A DNA stretch of 64,000 nt from Isoetes taiwanensis (Eukaryota; Streptophyta; Lycopodiopsida; Isoetales; Isoetaceae): positions 2,660,738 through 2,724,737 of the forward strand of contig JAJEKV010000109.1 of the NCBI GenBank assembly GCA_021234155.1. Reading direction: 5' to 3'. This document shows, piece after piece, positions 24,001 through 35,762 of the stretch. The notes beneath the pieces are model-generated. The model had not been told where the DNA came from. It did not search any database and was given only the letters and a program-made list of their open reading frames with translations. The translations under genes were made by a program, and so were the position numbers. The stretch's first letter is position 1; every line of letters starts with the position of its first letter.

Positions 24001-24129
24001 TGCCATTAATCAGAGGAGAAAAGTGTCAAAGCATATGTGCCCAAAGAATGACAGTGGAGAGAGAAGAAATGAGAAAATACCATATAGGCGCTAGTTGGGA
24101 GTCTTTACATGTTGCCAATCATACACCTA

Positions 24130-24640
24130 ACTCGATAAAGTTACAAGGTGAATGTGCTCGCCAGATACAACAAAGACCTCGAAAATGTCATTCGATAGCA
24201 AAACCAAAAGGTCTTTGAGATTTTAAAAGGAACGAAAAACAAGAGGCATTGGTTTTGTGGAGATGACTTAGAACTGAAAGCATATGTATGCCGATTGGTG
24301 GGGATGTAGACTTTTCGAAAGGAAATCAACATCGGGCTATGTGCTACTATGTTTGGTGGTGGACCCGTTGGTCGGAGAACAAAGAAACATATCTATTGCA
24401 TTATTATCCATTGAATCGTAATATGTCGCCACAACATTAGCAAGCAAAAAAATAATTTGGAGCGGTAAGATTCTTGATGAATTAGGGCATTGGCGCAGAA
24501 AAGGTACAACCTTGTTTTGTGACATCAGATCGTGATAAGTAGCAATGTGTAAAAAATCCGCTATGCATGAAAGAACAAAAAACACATAGAAATGGAGATG
24601 CACTTCATTAGACAAATGGTGAATCAGGAGTCATTGAGCT
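24130..24640 (+). pseudogene. Copia RNase H remnant
   Basis: Reads in pieces as a TSGYC-like word, MFGGGPVGRRTKK, ISIALLSIES and YVATTLASKKIIW, matching the C-terminal RNase H region of copia polyproteins (the family has FGGGPVSWRSKKQ and ALSSTEAEY). An HIEMHFIR-like word near 24580 matches the family's terminal part. Confidence 0.8.
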
Positions 24641-24763
24641 TCAATATATTTGTTCAAAGAAACAACTTTGCGTATTATATTCACAAAAGGTTTAAATTGC
24701 GCCAGATTTTCAAAACTCGGGCAAGAGGAAATAAATTGCAAAGAGTTAAAGGATTATGATCCT

Positions 24764-24771
24764 AAAGGGAA
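24764..24771 (+). other. Copia polypurine tract
   Basis: AAAGGGAA lies immediately before the TG that opens the 3' LTR, the expected place and composition for the plus-strand primer. Confidence 0.6.
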
Positions 24772-25504
24772 TGAAGGAAATATTGATGTTCATATCATAA
24801 TCCGCATGTTTATAAAGATACTCTTGAAGTGCTGCGTACATTTGATATATTTGATGCTGAACATTGTTGTTGGAGATGATATGCATAAAAATACAATGCT
24901 GAGAAGAATGATCACAAAGCATTCAAGATATTCTCGCTTGAATATGTGGTTGAACCAAGCGCAATGATACACGTGCACGTATGGCTCTTAAGACAAAATG
25001 ATATTTAGGTTCATATGGGTTTCTAGACCCAAAGGTTCCAAAACATAAATTGTATTATAACCTAAGGTCATCCGTGTTTTTTACTTAAAACCATTGAAAG
25101 AAAATTGTAAATAGCATGTACGTGATCGGTCCAATAAGATTGAGCTTAAACTTCATTCAAACATGTTGGCCATATGAGATTTCGACATGCAGTTTTTCTC
25201 GATAGCAGACGGTCCCACGGTATGGGTCTGGATTTGATCCCCCATTTGAAAAACAAAATTGTATAGAATAGATATTAATCGGGAAGGAGAAGACTTGGGG
25301 GAATAGAATCAAGCGAAGTTTCAAGGTAAAATTATATGGTTAATGGTTGTGAGACTATTTCAATATTTGAATAGTGAATGGTGCATATTGCATTGGTAAG
25401 CATTGATAAATTAAATGGTTGTTCTAAGTGAAATGTGATTGTTCTAGATTGGTTTTTTAGAACAAGATTGCAATTACAATTTATTAGTGCAAAATATCCT
25501 AACA
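24772..25504 (+). repeat. Copia 3' LTR
   Basis: 733 bases, TGAAGG to CTAACA, the partner of 17153-17881. No matching target-site duplication follows. Confidence 0.9.
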
Positions 25505-25669
25505 AATGTAGGGTTGCCAAGAAAGACAAAACTTTGAAAAATAACCATTGCTAGCCTTTAACTTGGCCACATTTTGACACATCGTGCATGTAATGACACT
25601 ATAGTAAGTCATATGGATAAGTGTGGCATGGTGATATAGTTGTGCATGCAATATTAGCTTAAAAAAAAC

Positions 25670-27080
25670 CTCACACCGCCCAAAACTATACTTCCTTAAA
25701 ACATCCATTTAGAAACCACACTTACTTATAAACCACACCAAAAAAATTGTATACTTTCCTAAAAAAATACTTAAAAACTACATCTGCTTATTATTCACAT
25801 CTCAAAAACCATACTTTTTAATCAAAAACAAGCATTTGTAGAAACTACACATAGTTATAAATTACAACTCAAAAAAAAAAACTATACTTACTTTTAAGAA
25901 GAAGCATTTGAAAAACTATGTCTAGTCAGAAACCACACCACTTTAGAAAACCATACTTCCTTAAAATATAGCCACTAGAAAACTACATCTACTTATAAAC
26001 TACACTTCAAAAACCATAATTCCCTAAAAAAAAAAATACTTAAAACTACATCTAATTATATAAACCACACCTCCAAAACCATACTTCCTTAAAAATAGCT
26101 TCTAAAACTACACCTAGTTATAAACTACACCACTTCGTAAAACCATACTTCATTAAAAACTACATCTAATTATATAAAACCACACCTCCAAAACCATACT
26201 TCCTTAAAAATAGCTTCTTAAAACTACAACTAGTTATAAACTACACCACTGTAAAACCATACTTCATTAGAAAACAACCACTTTAAGAACTACATCCACT
26301 TATAAACCCATACCAAAAACCTATACTTTTTTTCCAAAAACAAACGCTTAAAACTACATTTTACTTATAAAAACCACACCTCAAAAACAACACCTAGACT
26401 TAAAAAATCATACCACTTCCGTAAAACTATACTCCTTAGAAAACAACTACTTAAAAACTACACCTACTTATAAACCATTAACCTTTAAAAAACCATATTT
26501 TAAAAAAAATAGCCACTTAAAAACCACACCTCCAAAAAACCATTAATTTCCTTAAAAATAGCTTTTAAAAACTACACCTTAGTTATAAACTACAATTTCT
26601 CGTAAAACCATACCTTCATTAGAAAAACAACCACTTAAGAACTACACCCACTTTATAAACCACACCTCAAAACCCACAATTCTTTTCCAAAAACAGCTGC
26701 TTTTTAAAACAAAACCATAACCCCTAAAAACAACACCTAGACTTTAAAAAATCATACCACTTCGTAAAAACTATACTTTCTTAGAAAAAATCACTTTAAA
26801 AACTACACCTACTTATAAATCCCATTAAAAAAAAAACTATATTCCAAAAAATAGCTACTCTAAAACAACACATTATTATAAACCACACCCTCGAAAACAA
26901 CATCCTCTTTAAAAATAACTCATCTTTAAAAAAAACCACAATTTCAAGTAAAATGAAACCACAACCTAAAAACCACACCTTCAAAAACTATAGCTCCTTA
27001 AAAACTCTACATCGTTTTCCTTAATAAACCACACCTCCACATAACCATTACGTAGAATTTTGAACAACAACATGTGGTTT
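25670..27080 (-). mobile_element. A-rich subterminal repeats, possible other end of the CACTA-like element
   Basis: About 1.4 kb of degenerate 30-50 base repeats containing AAACTACACC, ATAAACCACACC and AAAACCATACTT. In reverse complement they give GTGGTTTAT, GTAGTTTT and AGTATGGTTTT, the same style as the repeats that follow the CACTA terminus at 4991. CACTA elements carry such repeats inverted at both ends. Near 27070 the words ACAACATGTGG and GGTGGACC resemble the inverse of the left terminus (GGTCCACATGTTGT), but I cannot find a clean final GTAGTG. If this pairing is right, the element spans about 22 kb including nested insertions. Confidence 0.45.
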
Positions 27081-28748
27081 TACAAGTTGTTTGCGGTGGA
27101 CCCGTAATCAAAGGAGTGTGGCGGGAATTAGAACGGCTGCCATGAAGACCATCCGATAAGACGGTACATTTGAAAACAACCCACCGATCCGGCGTTCCCG
27201 CCATGGATATCGCTGGTATACAATGATTTTTTTTTTTTTTTTGTAATTAATTTTGAAATCCTATGACTATGTGGGAGATGATAAAGAAGTATGGTGGATC
27301 ATACTCAGGAATTCCCCATGGAGAATAAAAACGAGTGCGTGCCCCAAAAAGAAAATAGGGGAACCATCGCGGCACATACAAGAAAAACAAGGTACGTAAA
27401 ATGCTCCCCGGACCGGTAATGCAGCATAGTTGTATTCAGATCTTTATCCTGCGCCGATATGGCGCTTATCGCCCATGAGTGTATTATTAAAGCACTTGTA
27501 AGCTTGGTGGTAACTTTTGAAGCCCTTGTATAATCCGGGCGATCTAAAGGTAAAAGTAATAATATGGCCACTGCATGAAAATTATGAGAAAAAAGGTAAC
27601 TTTTCTATATCCATGTAAATCATATATTAGATGCATGGTTTTTTTTTTTTTTTCCTCCTAAGGTATCCATTTCGTGGACCAATAAGCCCAAATTTGGCAT
27701 ATCATGTAGAATGGTCCCTTAAGTGGGTTAAACATCTACCGATTTTCGAAACAATAAAGATACTTTAAAATTTTTAGCCAAAGTCTACCCATGGTGCTTT
27801 GAGAGGTCTTAAGGTTGGTTTATCCTCGAAGTAGTATTGAGGCTAATAGCCGAAAACCTAATCGACCGAACTCAGCCTTTACACTATTCGATGGCGATGT
27901 ATCGGGCGATGTCCGCGTACCTTAAACGCGATGGTAACAAAGCCTAATCATAGCGGTACCCTGCCAGCGCAGGAGATAAAGTAAACGCGCGAACTCTTAC
28001 GCGACGTCTTATGAATTTTAGTTCCCAAAACCCGCATGCAAAGAAATACGTAAGGGAATAGGTCTCCCCGCTTTGAGAAAGCTCGCACTCGCTTGGCGGC
28101 GTAAAGTCCTACTTATGCTTAAAAAATCCCATTGAATAGTTGCAGCTTAAACTCAGATATCCATGTCTTTCTCAAATATGGAATGGGAATATGATTCGTG
28201 ACGCTAGACTCTCTTTAGTTCCGACTAATGTGAAGCACAATGATAAAGGGTTATATGTTTAAACTGTGCCCCGATTTCTATCCCAATGCCCTGGTGGGCT
28301 TCACGCAATTGGCATGCAAAACGCCTAAATCCCCAAAAGAGGGAAGCAAATGCTTCCGCAGGAGGATATACCAACAAGAAGAGCAAATTTTGGAGCAAAA
28401 ATACCAGCAAGGCTGAACTTGATGCATTGATGATCAGGGTATTCCCTAAACATGTTTCAAACAAGACGGCATCCTACCGGTGATCGGCTCGTGAATCATT
28501 GCTCAAAATAAATGTGGACGCGGTAAAAGAATTAAGATCTAAAATTAATGGGGCCGAGTAATGCTTTGAAGTACAAAGAGTTACAACTGGGGAAATGACT
28601 TTGTAAAGTTAGTACTCAAATCCAAAATATCAAAGTTACTTTGAAATTCGTTATATATTCAGTTCTAGTTATTTAACCGCAAGAGGGATACAAGGGTTGA
28701 TCGGCTATAAACCGAGGCTCCAGCAATATTCCTAGAATATCGCGAAAA
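27081..28748. other. No recognised gene
   Basis: Noisy intergenic sequence with T-runs near 27230 and 27645. Open frames on both strands (for example 28225-28464 and 28286-28483) overlap each other and show no family motif. Nothing here is assigned. Confidence 0.4.
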
Positions 28749-28756
28749 AGCGCCTA

Positions 28757-28880
28757 AAACTTGTTTCTTTTATTGAAGCGAATATAGATTTTTATGCCAT
28801 TATATTTCACATTGCAAAAATTTGTAGAAGCATTCTGTAGGATAATAGAAGTTAGGCGATGGATTGATCAAATGTGATTT
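28757..28880. repeat. Dispersed 120-bp sequence, unit 1
   Basis: Contains ATGCCATTATATTTC, AATTTGTAGAAGCATT and GATAATAGAAGTTAGGCG, also found at 32612-32727 and 43517-43637. The last two are in the flank shared by the kinase gene copies. This one stands alone beside the transposase remnant. Confidence 0.75.
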
Positions 28881-29029
28881 TGAAGCGGTCTGGAAAGCCG
28901 GCTGATCTTTCTATATAGTAACAAGATCCTCCCTTTCTTTCCAAACTTACATCATATGATTTCAAAACCTTGCTTGGCGGGAATAAACCTTAATACCTTG
29001 CACACAGGGAAGCGACCATCATCCATCCA

Positions 29030-29290
29030 TCTCCAATAATAGTGGCTCCATACTCTTCCAAATTTCAAAGTGCATTTGCAAAAACAACCGTAAGTCTCTC
29101 CTTCTCTTCCTTGAGGAATGCGCGCAACCTACTTATGATTAGGCAATCTATATGCTGGTCCATATGCAATAGCTTTACTCAGTGCCTCTTGAAAGTATGG
29201 ACATTCAATATCTGAGAATGGGATATGGCTGAGTATAGAAAGCCCACCTGGCGGCGTACCTCTTTCTTCTTTGATCTATCAAACATACCC
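29030..29290 (-). pseudogene. DUF659 / hAT-type transposase remnant
   Basis: On the minus strand the frame reads IPFSDIECPYFQEALSKAI, then YGPAYRLPNHK. After a shift it continues AFLKEEKERLTVVFANAL and NLEEYGATIIGDGW. The sequence IPF-x-(S/P)PYF...YGPGYKPP followed by ...EYG.TI..DGW is the signature of DUF659 proteins, which are usually part of BED-zinc-finger hAT transposases or domesticated relatives. One stop and one frameshift interrupt about 85 residues. A BED finger and a dimerisation domain could not be identified around it. Positions are approximate. Confidence 0.65.
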
Positions 29291-29299
29291 CACCATATC

Positions 29300-31900
29300 T
29301 TGTTGCTTAAATTTCTTTGAAATATGAGAAGTAGAAATTGTAAAGAGAACAACTACTAGCTGGTCTCTTAAAATAAGATACCAAAGTATTTACTTCGAGA
29401 GCGGGAGAAGGATGCACATCAATGAAGTACCTATATTTGGAGTCCTTTCTCTAGAGGAAGATGTGCGGTGCCACCCTCAAGAATAGGAGATGAACAAAAG
29501 CTTGTTGCTTTCCTAGCTTTTGCAACATCCATCTCAGTTGCCATTTTTCTTATATTTGTCTCTTTCTTCATCAGGGAATGCTTTACGGGGAGGCGGCATC
29601 CTTGTTTGACTCATCATGTGTCAAATGTGCTCTCTAACTACAATACGGACCACACATTTTTTATTTGCTTGCAAAATCGCAAACCAAGTCTTGTTGTCTA
29701 TCTTGTCTACCTCATTCCACCAAATAGACAATTTCATGACTAATCTGTAAAATGAGGACATACAAATACAAATGAAACATACAATTAGGTAAACAATATT
29801 GGAAAAAAAAACATGAAAAGTCGATGTTATGTTAGAGCAAAGATTAGAAACATATGCAATATTTCACAAAACAACGAGTTTTAGTCTAGCAATCGGTATA
29901 TCTAATGTTCAAAGGCAGATCAAAGTGGTGTCATTCTGGAAATCCTTCAATTGTTATCAACACAACTTGTGAATGGGTTGTACAAAGGACATCTAGGCTG
30001 CGGAACATGTAGAAACCTTAAGCGGGGAAAAGCGTGCTTTGATGTAGGAGTTAGTTTGGGCCATTACTAGCGTTGGGGCTACCGCCGTCCAACAAAAGAA
30101 AGTACATAAATGGATAAATGGCGGATCCTTTCATATACCACCCGAAGCGATATTAAGCATAAAATTGCCTTGTGGTAGCCATGCTTTGGTAATGAATAAG
30201 TGTTATGCTAAGCTCATAGATGTAGTCGAAGTGATCGAAGGGCTATGCATAGGATACATAAGGGATCATTATAAAAGGCAGTCCATTGATTTTCAAAAGG
30301 GCAGTTGTGTAACGAGCTCTACTTGAGATGGATTATAGCAACTCTTTGGTAAGGATGATAACAACTTCAATCTGATCCTATCAGTTCAAATTATGAACCC
30401 AATCAAATGCATGCAAAATGTGATAATGTAATAACAAATTCAAGGTTACACTACCGGAATTGAAGGTTGCGATTGCTCCACGATGTGGTGCCAAAGTTCT
30501 TGATTTCCAAAAGCTCTTCAAATTCAAATTCGATACCAAAGCTCTTCAAAGGAGGTCAAATTGATGTAGCGAGATAGCACAGAGGTATCAGGAGGGCTGC
30601 ATCAGTTAGTAAGACATTTTGGGCACTAGAAATTTCTAGATTGGAAGGTATTAATAATTCTAGAGATACCTAAGAGGAGATAACATAGAAGCAACAAATC
30701 AGGATGCAATATATAAAGCATTAAATGGAAATCGAATTACCTTGCTTACCGCTGGCACGATTGATTGGTGATGGTTTTGTTCAAAGGCGGATGGTATGAT
30801 TTGGATATATCTATTATAATGACTTTCCAAGCAATTTAATATAATTTATACATATTTTTCGTTTGAATTGCTTGCTTGTACTTGGATCCGACCTCTGAGC
30901 GTTCGTTTTTAAAACTCAGGGACCCATAAGCGAAAAATCCATAAACTCGACATCAGGATCCATAAACACCCCGCCTCTATATTTTCGAGGCTAATAATTT
31001 AGACAAGCTTCGGTGCATCCGCGAGGACACGCATTCCATAGCCATAAGCCCTTAGCATGATTGAAAAAACAGCGGGGTTCTTCAAATTCAAGGATTACCG
31101 CTTTGTTAAAGCTGCGAAATTGCAAAATCGAGAAGGCGTCTCTTGGTGCGGTGCTTTTGGGCGTTTGGGGTTTGGGCTTTGCGGATGATTTCCCTCTTTT
31201 CTTTTTGTTCTAATTTGGTTTCTTCGACTTTCGATAGATCTTGTACGAGCGTTATTGACGTAGCCAAATTTGGGGCGAGCAGCGGGTTCAAGCGGTAGTT
31301 CTTGGCAACACTTTTTTTCCCAATTTAATCGGATTCGGCGTTCATCATCGGGCGCTTGGTCTCAAAACGTTTTTGTTCCATAATTTTTTCATAGAGCGGC
31401 CGTCACCATTGCCATCGCCCCCATCGAGCTCGGGCCTGCCAAAATTTCTAGCTCATTTTATTTTTTAAGTTAACTTTCTCTTAAAAAAATTTTAACATAA
31501 CATAAAGCTGGTGTGAAGATTGTTTGGGATTTAGGGATTTTAGGTTAAAAAAGTAATGGAATACTAATTATTTTGTTTTTAATGGAATACCAATTTAACT
31601 TGTGGTGTGAATCTTAAAACTAGTAAGAATAACTTAATCCTAACTTAGCGAGTCTTGAAGCTACTAAAAAGAATTAAATGCGCGACTAGAGCACCCATTT
31701 CAAGGGTGCCCAAAGTCGAAGGCGCTTATTTAATCCTTGATAACATGTTCATGTTACTATTTAAAGTGCGTAATAAACACTACCACAGGATTGTAAAATT
31801 CTGTTGTAAATTAAAGACCAAAAATTTTATGTCCACCCAGTATTCTTTTTAAGCACCACTTTACATAATTTTCTTCCATTACATAATTTTCTTGAGTGCA
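29300..31900. other. No recognised gene
   Basis: Noisy intergenic sequence flanking the transposase remnant. It probably includes further decayed pieces of that element near 29470-29640, but nothing is distinct enough to call. The 31106-31291 minus-strand frame is Lys/Glu-rich without a motif. Confidence 0.4.
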
Positions 31901-33189
31901 CGAAAATTTTGCACACATTTTGCACAAAAGCTCGATCTAAAACATGAAATGAGTCGAGCTGCACCAAAAACTCGACCTGAAACACAAGAACAAACAAAAT
32001 CTTAACCTAAGAACAAAATCCAAAAAAACTCCATGAATCGTTAGTAATGCGTCGAGGCGGCTCACCAAATGATCGCGCAAAATCCCTACGATGGGAGATC
32101 ACCAACCGAAGTGCCAAAAACTCCATGAATCGACCAAAAAACGAGATGAGTTGACGCACCAAAAACTTCGACTGAAACACAAGAACAAACAAAATCGTAA
32201 CCTAAAGAACAAAAATTCAAAAACAACTCCATGAATGGTTAGTGTCGCCAAAAAGCACCTCACCTAATGATCTCGACCAAAACACGAGATGGCGCACCAA
32301 AAATCCCCTCTGGAACAAAAATTCAAAAACAACTCCGGAGATTGCCGCAGCTCAAAAATGAAAGCAGAGAGATATCGGGAAGGAGCGGCGAAAAAGAATG
32401 CCCGTCAAAAATTTTCTTAAAACTTTCTCGCCATGTGATTTTGGGGAAATTTTTCGATACGTAATCCCATAATCCGGGTAGTGTTTATTACGTTTGTTAA
32501 TCCGTCGAAAAAATTTTCTCGTGAGCCGCCATTTTCGGCTCCATGGCGAATTCCTCCCTTCGGGAATTATCAATACCTAAAAACTACTCGGTGGCATAAA
32601 ACACCTCCATTTTTCTTTTATTGACTTGAATATAGATTTTATGCCATTATATTTCTACAAGTACAAATTTGTAGAAGCATTTCTCTGGGATAATGGAAGT
32701 TAGGCGATCACGGTTGATCAAATTAACGGGGGGATGTCACATAGTTTAAAGTATATACCATGTGAGTGAAAGGGGTGGGTTTTTTACCCTAAAAGTATGT
32801 ATAAATCTGCGGATAGGGGGGCTTGGCTGGGGGTTTTAGGGGGAATCGGTGTAATATGTATCACGGGGAAGGGGCGTTTAGAAGGTTGGACAAGGCATAT
32901 CACGGAGGTTTTTTGCTGACCCCATTAGCATGCGTGGCGTATCACCTTTATAGTAGGTGAAACCCCGGGCAAATTAACCCGTTTTAAAAGCCGGTTAAAT
33001 CCTAGCACGATCATCAAATTTCTAGGATTGTGTGTCCAAGTTTGTAGAGGAACTACATACAAAATAACATAACCTTCAAGCCAATTTATTAGATGAAATT
33101 ACATGGAATGAACCGCGGATATATGTACAAGAGAGCACTTCGATATGACATAATGAAATGAAGTTTCAAAGCTGCTCTTTACAATGAAA
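31901..33189. repeat. Duplicated 3' flank of the receptor kinase gene
   Basis: Matches 42884-43875 in the same orientation, starting CGAAAATTTTGCAC and running through AAGCTCGATCTAAAACATGA and CTCCATGAATCG repeats into the gene's 3' end. Because non-coding downstream sequence is included, the copy arose at DNA level and not through mRNA. The segment has an internal duplication of about 190 bp and carries a 242-bp insertion (32728-32969) that the main copy lacks. Confidence 0.85.
32719..32978. mobile_element. 242-bp insertion with 9-bp target-site duplication
   Basis: Relative to 43600-43660, this copy carries an extra 242 bases (32728-32969) flanked by CAAATTAAC at 32719-32727 and 32970-32978. 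The main gene flank has a single CAAATTAAC at that point. The insert ends are GGGGGGATGTCACATAG and, inverted, CCGGGGTTTCACCTACTATA, an imperfect inverted repeat. A 9-bp duplication is typical of Mutator-like elements, so this may be a small non-autonomous one. No coding capacity. Confidence 0.7.
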
Positions 33190-34245
33190 TTCTAGGCATC
33201 TCTTTTAATGCTCATCTTTTACAACTTCTTGAAGAGGGGACATTGAGATATAGGGTTGAGATGAAGATGTTTGCATATCGCACCTGGTGGGCATCCTTCT
33301 AACATGAATACTATACATCATATTGGGCCTATCCTTAGGATCTTGTGCGGTCATAGAAGTGCAACTTTAACGACTAATAGGAACTCTTCCCATTCGATGA
33401 CTCTTGATCAAGCGACTCAAGTAGACTAGGATCAAATAACTTCGGAAATTTTCTGTTAAGTTACGCTTTACCCATTTACTATATCCTCATCGACTAAATG
33501 TGGCGGGTGATGCTTTTTGTAAGTAACTCTAGCAAAAAAAGAATTCCAAAGGCTGTAGACATCGATTCTTTAGTTACTAGGCGATGGCAGTCGCTTACGG
33601 GGACACATATCCAACGAGATCAAGCCCGGAGTGCCGGGCGTTGATGGCTCCGCGAGGTCTTATAGCTAGTCTATCCATTCCAAACTCTGCTAAATGTGGC
33701 TCCAAATCAGCATCAAAATTGCCCGTTCTTGGTCTTTACATCTCCATGAATGATTTGGGGTCACATGGGTATATGAGATATTCAAGGCCAGCGCAATGTT
33801 CAATGCAATAAGATGCCTCATCGCGTAATCTAACAAGTTACCATCTTGATGAGAAGCTTGTTGCAAGAGGAACGACAAGATTACCATTAGGCATGTAGTC
33901 ATAAATCAGAAGTTTCCGTCTCCACTTATGTAATAACGCGCAAAACCGTTAGGTTTCGTGTTTTACCTGCCAGGAAGCTTTGCTTGTCCTAAACCCAGTC
34001 CTCTTCAACAATACCTTCAGGGTAAACATTTCACCAAGCAGAATTGTCCCATCTTCTAATGGGGCTTTAAAAGTGATTCCATACCTTGATCTTGTTAAGA
34101 CATATTCTTCATCAAAATGCCACGTAGATTAGAAATTGTAGCATAAGGAATGGGGTTTTGAAACATCAAGAAATACCTCAACTTTGGGAGAAATATCCTC
34201 CTTTTCGAGTCTACTTGGCTCTCCCTCCTTGTAAATAGGCAAACT
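33190..34245 (-). pseudogene. LRR receptor-like kinase, kinase-only partial copy
   Basis: Matches 43876-44915, the kinase domain and inner membrane-proximal part of the main receptor gene, but stops at about codon VCLFTRR. It has no LRR or full membrane segment. Readable pieces include VCLFTRRES, LMFQNPIPYATI, LLQQASHQDGNLLDYAMRHLIALN and the SGLLYK-like 3' part. Frames break many times. Most breaks coincide with CAG or CTG sites in the main copy (for example CAACAGATCC here becomes CAACGAGATC). The Glu-Phe-Gly codons that replace DFG in the main gene are present here too. Non-functional as it stands. Confidence 0.9.
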
Positions 34246-35154
34246 AATGCGGGAACAATCTTAAACTGTTGCGTTTTTGTATTAGGGTCCCATAGGCCGA
34301 TTGGTCTCCGTGGGCGATAAAGTACCTTCCTTCCTTCCTTCCTTCCTTCCTTGGAGGCAAGCATTTCATTGCTTATGGAGATTTTAGACAAGTCGCGCAC
34401 ATTTTGTAAGGGGGGAGAAATCACGACATATAATGCATCCATAAAATCCTCATCCGTAGCAAACTTTTTGTGTAATGAGATTGGAAGAGCCGGTCCGTAA
34501 TGCCGATGACCCTAAACTAATCGTTTCGTCGATCACATGCACGGGAAGGACTCGCGAGAACACAAAACGGCCGATAGATAGGCTTGTCATTCATCCACAT
34601 TAGCGGTATACAATGACTTGAAGAATAGGGAGGGTGGCCGACCATAGGAACAATATCCGGACTACCCCAAAAAAATGTGCGGGCAATATAGAAGGGGTGT
34701 GGCGACAACTTCTCACGGGATGAAAAACCCGCCCTTCGGGTTTCGAGGAAAACCCTAATGAAAGCGGTCGCCAACAACTTGAATGTGATGCACGGAAAGC
34801 GAAGAAGATGGATTATTGGCCGAACAAAAAAGCAGGACCCGGAAGGCAATGCGAAGCCGAATGTGTTGCTGGGAGAGCGAAAAAGGTGGTGTGATGGCGA
34901 ACCACAAATCTGCCACGACCCATAAGATGGTAAGCAAACTCAAAGGAGACATGTCGATGTGAAGCCAAAAAGCAAAGACAAAAGCGACCCCATGAGAAAA
35001 CCTGCGACAACTCAGAACCCTAAAAATACCGTAAATGGTCAGAAAACTAACATGCATGGCATGGGCAAGCCGCTACAATCAAACCACGCAAAAAGAGCAA
35101 ATTAGAACATAAAAAGCGGCGCAAAAGGTGGGAAAGCATCCCCGGGTGATAATT
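34246..35154. other. No recognised gene
   Basis: Holds a (CCTT)n microsatellite at 34325-34352. The near-palindrome GGGTTTCGAGGAAAACCC at about 34737-34754 is a variant of the hairpin in the retroposon at 11747 and 58139. Weak similarity around that hairpin suggests a second, decayed copy of the same retroposed family, but I could not trace its ends. Confidence 0.45.
34325..34352. repeat. (CCTT)n microsatellite
   Basis: Seven perfect CCTT units. Confidence 0.95.
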
Positions 35155-35345
35155 ATCGTCACCCTCAAAGGTGGAAGTAAATAGCATCCCCCGGGGTGGA
35201 AAAAATAGCATCACCCTCAAGGTGGAAAGAAATAGCATCACCCTCACGGTGGAAATAAATAGCATCACCCTCAAGGTGGAAATCATGACATCACTTCCGG
35301 TGAAGATAGCATCACGAAAAGTGGAAAGCATTATCACCAATTGGA
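35155..35345. repeat. 31-bp minisatellite
   Basis: About six units of the type ATCACCCTCAAGGTGGAAA followed by TAAATAGC. Each unit has an imperfect dyad (CACC...GGTG). Units differ mainly at the CTCAAGG/CTCACGG/CCCCGGGG position, again a likely miscalled CHG site. Confidence 0.9.
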
Positions 35346-35651
35346 AAATAACATATGAAAAATGACAAATAATGATGCAAAAAACATTATTCTAGTAAAT
35401 GCAAAATTGAACAATAGGCTCGCTTAGCGTCCCCAGAAGCGAGGAAGGCCTAAACTAAAGGAAAGGAAGATTTCTTTAGCGTGAGCGCCCGATAACCGGT
35501 CTAGCAGAGGACCGTATGTACTTATATAGTGAGGCAAATAAAACATGAGAATAGGTGGAAACAACAAAAGAGTGCACGAAAAAATACAAATGAAAAAGAC
35601 TCATCTTGGCCAGCCTTGTGGCGAAGAGGCCAGGAGAAGGAGAAATAGAAG

Positions 35652-35762
35652 AAGAATTTCTTTGTGAGAAAGCCAATCGCATTTGGGCCAAACGAAGAGA
35701 TGGCCTAATATAAGCTTCGTCCTTCCCGGAATAAGCGATCGATGGCTCGGATCGATGGGATC
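35652..35762. repeat. 110-bp direct repeat, left
   Basis: Shares GATGGCCTAATATA, GCTCGTCC-type and GATGGCTCGGATCGATGGGAT words with 41043-41153. A shorter core (ATTCxGAATGGCGATCC...ATGGGATC) is also in the retroposon at 11990-12035 and 58395-58432. Confidence 0.7.

Larger units (their letters stand above)
17153..25504 (+). mobile_element. Ty1/copia LTR retrotransposon, decayed and nested
   Basis: Two LTRs of about 730 bp, starting TGAAGGAAAT and ending CTAACA, enclose a primer-binding site, gag, protease, gag-pre-integrase, integrase, reverse transcriptase and RNase H remnants in that order. Integrase before reverse transcriptase defines the copia superfamily. All parts are on the plus strand, broken by many stops and frameshifts. 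The sequence between integrase and reverse transcriptase (about 20562-23080) contains foreign DNA, including a TIR element. The flanking 5-mers (GAAAG on the left, AATGT on the right) do not match, so no target-site duplication is visible. That could mean recombination, errors or misassembly. Confidence 0.9.
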
